Part shown: piece after piece, positions 29,106 to 32,487 of the stretch | How positions within the stretch are numbered: position 1 is the first letter of the stretch | How the letters are laid out: the number at the start of each line of letters is the position of its first letter | NCBI GenBank assembly: GCA_028277445.1 | Contig: JANQGG010000007.1 | Location: 1 to 32,487 of the forward strand | DNA length: 32,487 nucleotides | Source: Chloroherpetonaceae bacterium | Lineage (GTDB): Bacteria; Bacteroidota; Chlorobiia; Chlorobiales; Chloroherpetonaceae | Direction: 5' to 3' | The notes under the pieces: generated by a model | What the model saw: the letters and a program-made list of their open reading frames with translations, nothing else | What the model was told of the DNA's origin: nothing | The model's database searches: none | Translations under genes and position numbers: made by a program

Positions 29106-29322
29106 ACCATGCCTCCAAATATTTTTCTTTATTTTGTTCTATAATCTTTTGAATTTCCCTCAACTCTATATCACGAAAGAATTTTGATCTTTGTAAGATA
29201 ACAGGAGATAACCAAAACTTTGCAGTTGCTTTATCTTTTTTAACATGAACATGGGGTGGCTCAATTCCATTGGAAGAATAAAAGAAAAACCGATATGAAT
29301 TGATGATTTCAATTGTAGGCAT
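29086..29322 (-). CDS. DUF4160 protein
   Basis: A 78-residue protein with the family signature: MPTIEIINSYRFFFYSSNGI, then EPPHVHVKKDKATAKFWL (the HVHV motif), and a helical C-terminus IELREIQKIIEQNKEKYLEA. It is paired with DUF2442 as in many genomes and is presumed to be the other half of a toxin-antitoxin-like unit. Which partner is toxic is not known from sequence. It is 44 bp downstream of the VapB-like gene. Confidence 0.82.
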   Translation of the reverse strand: MPTIEIINSYRFFFYSSNGIEPPHVHVKKDKATAKFWLSPVILQRSKFFRDIELREIQKIIEQNKEKYLEAWYDYFND

Positions 29323-29366
29323 TTAGAGTATGTGCAGAATAATTAAGTAATGGTTTGTTTAATATA

Positions 29367-29555
29367 TTACCTTTCATTCATGTGATTTTGAAGTTCATTG
29401 ACCAAATCTTCCGGTAATTTCCCGGCATATTTATCAGATAACTTCTGTTTTGGCTCTTCACTTACTTTGAGAAGCTTAATCAATTGCAGATATTCTAAAT
29501 CCTCTAATAACCTGTATGCCTTTTTATTTGTGATTTGAACAACAATCGTTTCCAT
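29367..29555 (-). CDS. VapB-like antitoxin, orphan
   Basis: The ATG at 29555 gives 62 residues beginning METIVVQITNKKAYRLLEDL, then EYLQLIKLLK. This is clearly homologous to the product of the plus-strand gene at 29804 (MAQTIVVDIINEKAMKLLQD, LELLKLIRVHK). The longer upstream extension of the open frame lies over unrelated repeat sequence and is rejected. Such proteins accompany PIN-domain (VapC) toxins. No PIN gene follows here: the next gene is DUF4160, so this copy is an orphan or has changed partner. Confidence 0.72.
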   Translation of the reverse strand: METIVVQITNKKAYRLLEDLEYLQLIKLLKVSEEPKQKLSDKYAGKLPEDLVNELQNHMNER

Positions 29556-29659
29556 ACCTTTAAGATTTAAATTCATTTGTATAATACAATTACGATAACC
29601 GTGCAATTTTAGACATTTGGAAGCTGTTAATATACTGACACATATCTGATAACAGCACT

Positions 29660-29724
29660 CTAGTTCTATTTTTAGGACGACTTTAAAGAAGATCGCAGAG
29701 CTGATCGGGAAATTCAGGAGAGTA
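29660..29724 (+). repeat. Copy C, partial, of the coding-like repeat
   Basis: The plus-strand frame reads SIFRTTLKKIAELIGKFRR (core 29677-29718), matching FYFARCTLEKIAELIGKFRK of copy B. The nine codons for IAELIGKFR differ from copy A at four positions, all synonymous. It lies between the two divergent VapB-like genes. The sequence left and right of the core no longer aligns well. Confidence 0.65.
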
Positions 29725-29803
29725 GCAATCAATAACTTTGAAAAAATCCGTTTCGTATAAAGTTTGAATTAATAGTTATATTGATAAAAACAAACTTCCA
29801 ATT

Positions 29804-30010
29804 ATGGCTCAAACGATAGTCGTTGATATTATCAATGAAAAAGCGATGAAGCTTTTACAAGATCTGGAACTTCTAAAGCTGATCAGGGTTCATAAAAAAG
29901 ATGATCCCAAAACAGTGAATTATATAAAACGATATAAAGGTGCAATGTCAAAGCAACCTTTGCCTGATGTGGATTCCCAGCTTCAAGAACTCCGAAATTC
30001 ATGGGAATGA
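29804..30010 (+). CDS. VapB-like antitoxin of the broken PIN module
   Basis: A 68-residue protein starting MAQTIVVDIINEKAMKLLQD and ending LPDVDSQLQELRNSWE, a tail typical of antitoxins that wrap a PIN toxin. The stop overlaps the ATG of the following vapC frame by the ATGA arrangement. It is paralogous to the minus-strand gene at 29367-29555. The gene itself is intact though its toxin is not. Confidence 0.75.
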   Translation: MAQTIVVDIINEKAMKLLQDLELLKLIRVHKKDDPKTVNYIKRYKGAMSKQPLPDVDSQLQELRNSWE

Positions 30011-30193
30011 CGTATCTTTGGGACACAAACATTGTTATTTACTATCTTCAAAAGCAGTTACCTCAACAGGCTGAAACATTTATTGATGGCGTTTTAATGG
30101 ACTTTTCAGCCTTGCCTATCTGCAATTAATGAGATAGAACTACTTTGCTGGAAGAGTGCCACTTCCTCCGAGGATAGTCTTAGGTTTAGATAA
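30007..30193 (+). pseudogene. Truncated, frameshifted PIN-domain toxin (VapC-like)
   Basis: The frame starts MTYLWDTNIVIYYLQKQLPQ, and the DTN with following hydrophobics is the first acidic motif of PIN ribonucleases. After VLMDF the frame shifts: in the next frame it reads QPCLSAINEIELLCWKSAT, with the second acidic residue in INEIEL, then SSEDSLRFR and TAA at 30191. Removing one T from the TTTT at 30103-30106 joins them. The product would still be only about 61 residues against roughly 130 for the family, because the tail is replaced by a segment shared with copies A and B. The later PIN acidic residues are missing, so it should be inactive. Confidence 0.85.
30161..30188 (+). repeat. Copy D: right-end segment of the island repeat
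   Basis: ACTTCCTCCGAGGATAGTCT and the following TAGGTTTA align with 28747-28773 of copy B (CTTCTTCCAAGGATGGTCTT) and with the end of copy A. The left part of the repeat is absent, and the sequence to the left is the PIN gene. So the junction lies inside the toxin gene. Confidence 0.6.
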
Positions 30194-30212
30194 AACAAAA
30201 AAATCAAATTTA

Positions 30213-30737
30213 TCAAATAGCCTCACCATCAATATTATTTTTGCTAAAATTTTCTGTAAAATAAACACCAGAAGTATTAAAAAGATAACATCCAATTTCA
30301 GTTTGTTTTTTAAAATCTCCTCCGAGAACGATAAGAATCGGAGTGTCTGTAGCAACGTCTTGCGATTTGGCAAGCTCGGTTAGCGAGCGCTTATCTTGAT
30401 CACTTGGTTGTGTGCTTGATAGTGGGTGCGTATGCCACTCGCCGAGGTAGTAAATCTTTCCTTCAGATTTTCTGTATATCTCTGAAAGCTGTCTATCAAG
30501 GGAATCGGGTGGACGATAGAACTTTGTCCTTTTTCTTTTTGCACCTTTGATAGGCTCAAAAGCATCTGTTATGCAGGCCTTCATATCATGTTCACAGTAG
30601 TAGCCAACTAATGTTCCGCCAGTCTCATTTGGTATGGCTTTTATGGATAGGGTTTTAATCTTGCTCAAAACCGAATCGGGTAAATGAACTTCACCATTGT
30701 TCTCATCAAACCTCCATGTATGGTTTTTCTGATTCAT
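30213..30737 (-). CDS. JAMM/JAB metallopeptidase (Cap3-like deubiquitinase)
   Basis: A 174-residue zinc peptidase of the JAB/MPN family that removes ubiquitin-like conjugates. All JAMM ligands are visible: Glu38 in NETGGTLVG, His102 and His104 in EWHTHPLSSTQPSDQD, with Ser112 and Asp115. The length equals that of stand-alone bacterial JAB proteins such as Cap3. Its ATG overlaps the stop of the E2-E1 gene by four bases, so the two are coupled. In type II CBASS this enzyme cleaves what Cap2 conjugates. Here the partner proteins are not in view, so the role in defence is inferred from the pair. It ends 20 bp before the truncated vapC. Confidence 0.9.
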   Translation of the reverse strand: MNQKNHTWRFDENNGEVHLPDSVLSKIKTLSIKAIPNETGGTLVGYYCEHDMKACITDAFEPIKGAKRKRTKFYRPPDSLDRQLSEIYRKSEGKIYYLGEWHTHPLSSTQPSDQDKRSLTELAKSQDVATDTPILIVLGGDFKKQTEIGCYLFNTSGVYFTENFSKNNIDGEAI

Positions 30738-32359
30738 TTCAATATAACTTGGGACTCTATTTGGGTTTCAATTCCGAAGCGATCTATACGTTCAGCCTGT
30801 TTGTACAGGGTAATTACATCATTCGGGGCATCTTTTTCTATCCATGAGACCAATGTCGTTAGGAACGTATCGGCCATCATGCGAATCCTGTGGTAGGAAG
30901 CGTTAAAAGTGGGATGGTAGCATCCCGGTTCCGGCCATACTATTGATCCTTCTTTTTCATCGGATTTGTGATACTGGTCAAGAATATACTTTCTGAGCAT
31001 ACCAAAGAGCTTAGCTTGTAGCTCAGCAAAAGTTCTTTGTGAAATTTCCTGTCTTAGTCCTAAAACCCCAAAATCCGGGCCGGGTTTGATAAAGCACCAC
31101 GCTATTTTCTTAGTGAGTAATTCAGACGATGACGAGAGTCTTTCATGTATGGCCTTGTTTGCAGTGGCATCGATGATAAGGTCATAGTCGGAAAGGGTTT
31201 TTACCAGTTCATCCCAATCAGTAAGAATGTTCTCTTTAAAAGGAGGAACCATTTGTATGCTTGAGTTGATAGCAAGAAGCTGCCACGCCATACTTACAGC
31301 TTTATTCATTCCTACAGTGTTTGTTAATGCTTCATGCCGGATTAGGTTTCCGGGTTCTACATTTTGACTATCAGCCAGAAAAAGCTTTACGGGGGCAAGT
31401 TTGGAAACAGATTTTGCCAACACTGAACCAATAGCACCCACTCCAAGAATAGCTATTTTCAAGTCTTCAAAACTCTTCATATCAGCTTTGCCTCTAACAA
31501 GGAGTGCCTCTTTTGATAAATCGGTGCATGTACCCCATTTTAGATGATGGTTTTTCTTAATCAGACTTTTCACGCCTGGTAGATTAATTAGGGGGGTATT
31601 AGGTCGAAACCCTTTCCGATTAAATATATTCTTGGTTACACCATTAAGTTCAGATGCTAACCATACTATGCTGTTTGCGTCCCCTTCCCATTTTTCTGGT
31701 ACAGAAAAAGCAAGAAGGACAAAATGCTTTTGACTTTTAATCCTCAAACATTCATCTAATGCTATGAGTATTTTATTCTGATTTTCCTGTGAAAAATCAC
31801 TCCATGTTACATATGGACGATGAGGCTTTTCAACAACAGGGTTTCCTATGAATACCCAAGGAACTGTGCTTCCGTTAACTTCACTGCCAAAAGTATCCAT
31901 ATGAATATCAGGCCTCCAGTATTTTGATTCATCTCTTTGGCTAATCCCTCGTAATGATTTAATTATGAAGCGTTTTCGCTCAACAAATGAACTATTTATC
32001 TCTTCTATCCATGCGATACCATGACTGTTTTCCCTAATCCAGTCAAATATTTTAGAGCCTCCTTCAATAAAGATTTCTGAACGAGATTCCGGTGCAATAT
32101 GAGGGAACTCATATCGCTCGTCAGGATTTGTAAGTTTGCCAATGCGTGCATTAGAAATCCACTTGTAGGCATAATCTATGTATGGGATTAAGAGGCGGCT
32201 TCTTTCTTCTGCAATCTTATCGGGATTAGGAGGACATATAATGTTCGAGTGCCATGAATTCCAGTCTCCGTTTTGGTGTGAATACCATTTGAGTTCCGGT
32301 TCGAGTGGAATTGTCTGAACAGGCATGTATGGAAAAGATTTCGGAATCAGAAACTTCAC
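30734..32359 (-). CDS. E2-E1 fusion, ThiF-type ubiquitin-like conjugating enzyme (Cap2-like)
   Basis: The C-terminal half (about 298-541) is a ThiF/E1 adenylation domain: GVGAIG at 306-311, Asp330, NLIRHEAL with Arg341, Lys353 in GMNKA, and IIDAT at 395-399. Cys422 (AWCFIKPG) and Cys480 (PGCYHPTF) are candidate thioester cysteines. The N-terminus looks like an E2 core: IPKSFPYMPVQTIP, then SNIICPP with Cys42 as the candidate catalytic residue, and IDYAYKWI. This matches Cap2 of type II CBASS in order. The listed start is a GTG (32359) without a good ribosome site. The frame stays open upstream to 32440 and reads E2-like (SGEPHSCYKVKF), so the N-terminus seems to be missing or frameshifted. 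About 60-70 residues are lacking compared with Cap2 as I recall it. Confidence 0.83.
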   Translation of the reverse strand: MKFLIPKSFPYMPVQTIPLEPELKWYSHQNGDWNSWHSNIICPPNPDKIAEERSRLLIPYIDYAYKWISNARIGKLTNPDERYEFPHIAPESRSEIFIEGGSKIFDWIRENSHGIAWIEEINSSFVERKRFIIKSLRGISQRDESKYWRPDIHMDTFGSEVNGSTVPWVFIGNPVVEKPHRPYVTWSDFSQENQNKILIALDECLRIKSQKHFVLLAFSVPEKWEGDANSIVWLASELNGVTKNIFNRKGFRPNTPLINLPGVKSLIKKNHHLKWGTCTDLSKEALLVRGKADMKSFEDLKIAILGVGAIGSVLAKSVSKLAPVKLFLADSQNVEPGNLIRHEALTNTVGMNKAVSMAWQLLAINSSIQMVPPFKENILTDWDELVKTLSDYDLIIDATANKAIHERLSSSSELLTKKIAWCFIKPGPDFGVLGLRQEISQRTFAELQAKLFGMLRKYILDQYHKSDEKEGSIVWPEPGCYHPTFNASYHRIRMMADTFLTTLVSWIEKDAPNDVITLYKQAERIDRFGIETQIESQVILK

Positions 32360-32442
32360 CTTGTAGCATGAATGTGGCTCCCCTGAGATAATGGCACTAA
32401 CATAACAAATAAAATGGTATCTTAGAGAAAAACTAAGGTATT

Positions 32443-32487
32443 ATGAAATCAAACAGGTCCCTTGCTATAAGCACGACAATTCAAGAA
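32443..32487 (+). CDS. Possible divergent gene start, cut by the window edge
   Basis: An ATG preceded by AAGG opens a frame (MKSNRSLAISTTIQE) that runs to the window edge. It would be divergent from the E2-E1 gene. Fifteen codons do not allow a family call, and it conflicts with any upstream extension of the E2 gene, so only one of the two readings may be right. Confidence 0.25.
   Translation, partial: MKSNRSLAISTTIQE

Noticed and set aside
32367-32369. ATG with a good GGGGAG site upstream on the minus strand, as the E2-E1 start
   Set aside because: It is out of frame with the E2-E1 coding sequence. Its own frame ends after a short run and has no E2 pattern.

Overview
The window looks like a chromosomal segment of a low-G+C green sulfur bacterium (Chlorobiota, perhaps a Chloroherpeton-like lineage). 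The basis is a bchF-bchC-bchX bacteriochlorophyll cluster beside hemA-hemC-hemD and hemB, a Mg-type HemB, a GWxTD protein and a B12-binding radical SAM protein of the kind used on bacteriochlorophyll side chains. The species is inferred from gene content only; no search was run.

Left edge (1-1450): a broken GIY-YIG nuclease gene sits exactly between two related palindromes, followed by a long hairpin, a small TPR protein and a doubtful 60-codon frame. Core (1451-12700): a lipoprotein of the oligopeptide-binding family, then bchF, bchC and bchX on the plus strand, convergent with typA. After a divergent gap come a ccsA/hemX-like membrane protein, hemA, hemC and hemD, with hemA/hemC and hemC/hemD overlapping by a few bases, then a methyltransferase on the minus strand. 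Second half of the core (12700-26900): hisN-like phosphatase and a fused alpha-beta 2-oxoacid dehydrogenase E1 (minus), hemB and aroC (plus), a GWxTD protein (minus), smpB, tyrS and a pyruvoyl arginine decarboxylase (plus), then a radical SAM protein, a hotdog thioesterase, an acyl-CoA ligase and a small membrane protein (minus). Together HemA, HemB, HemC and HemD carry glutamyl-tRNA to uroporphyrinogen III, and BchX, BchF and BchC act late in bacteriochlorophyll a synthesis.

Right end (27190-32487) is an accessory island. It holds hicB with a hicA frame that has lost its start, a RelE/ParE toxin-antitoxin pair, a DUF2442/DUF4160 pair, two paralogous VapB-like antitoxins on opposite strands, and a frameshifted, truncated vapC. 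Between these cassettes lie diverged copies of an undescribed repeat whose differences are mostly synonymous in one frame, so it is probably the remains of a coding sequence. The island ends with a two-gene ubiquitin-like operon: an E2-E1 fusion and a JAMM/JAB peptidase, resembling Cap2-Cap3 of type II CBASS, but with no cyclase or effector visible. The E2 domain seems to continue upstream of the only usable start codon, so the gene may be broken or its start misread.

The most interesting items are the E2-E1/JAB operon, the coding-like repeat between toxin-antitoxin cassettes, and a C-terminal extension on BchX that resembles sigma-70 region 4. I saw no rRNA, tRNA or CRISPR array.
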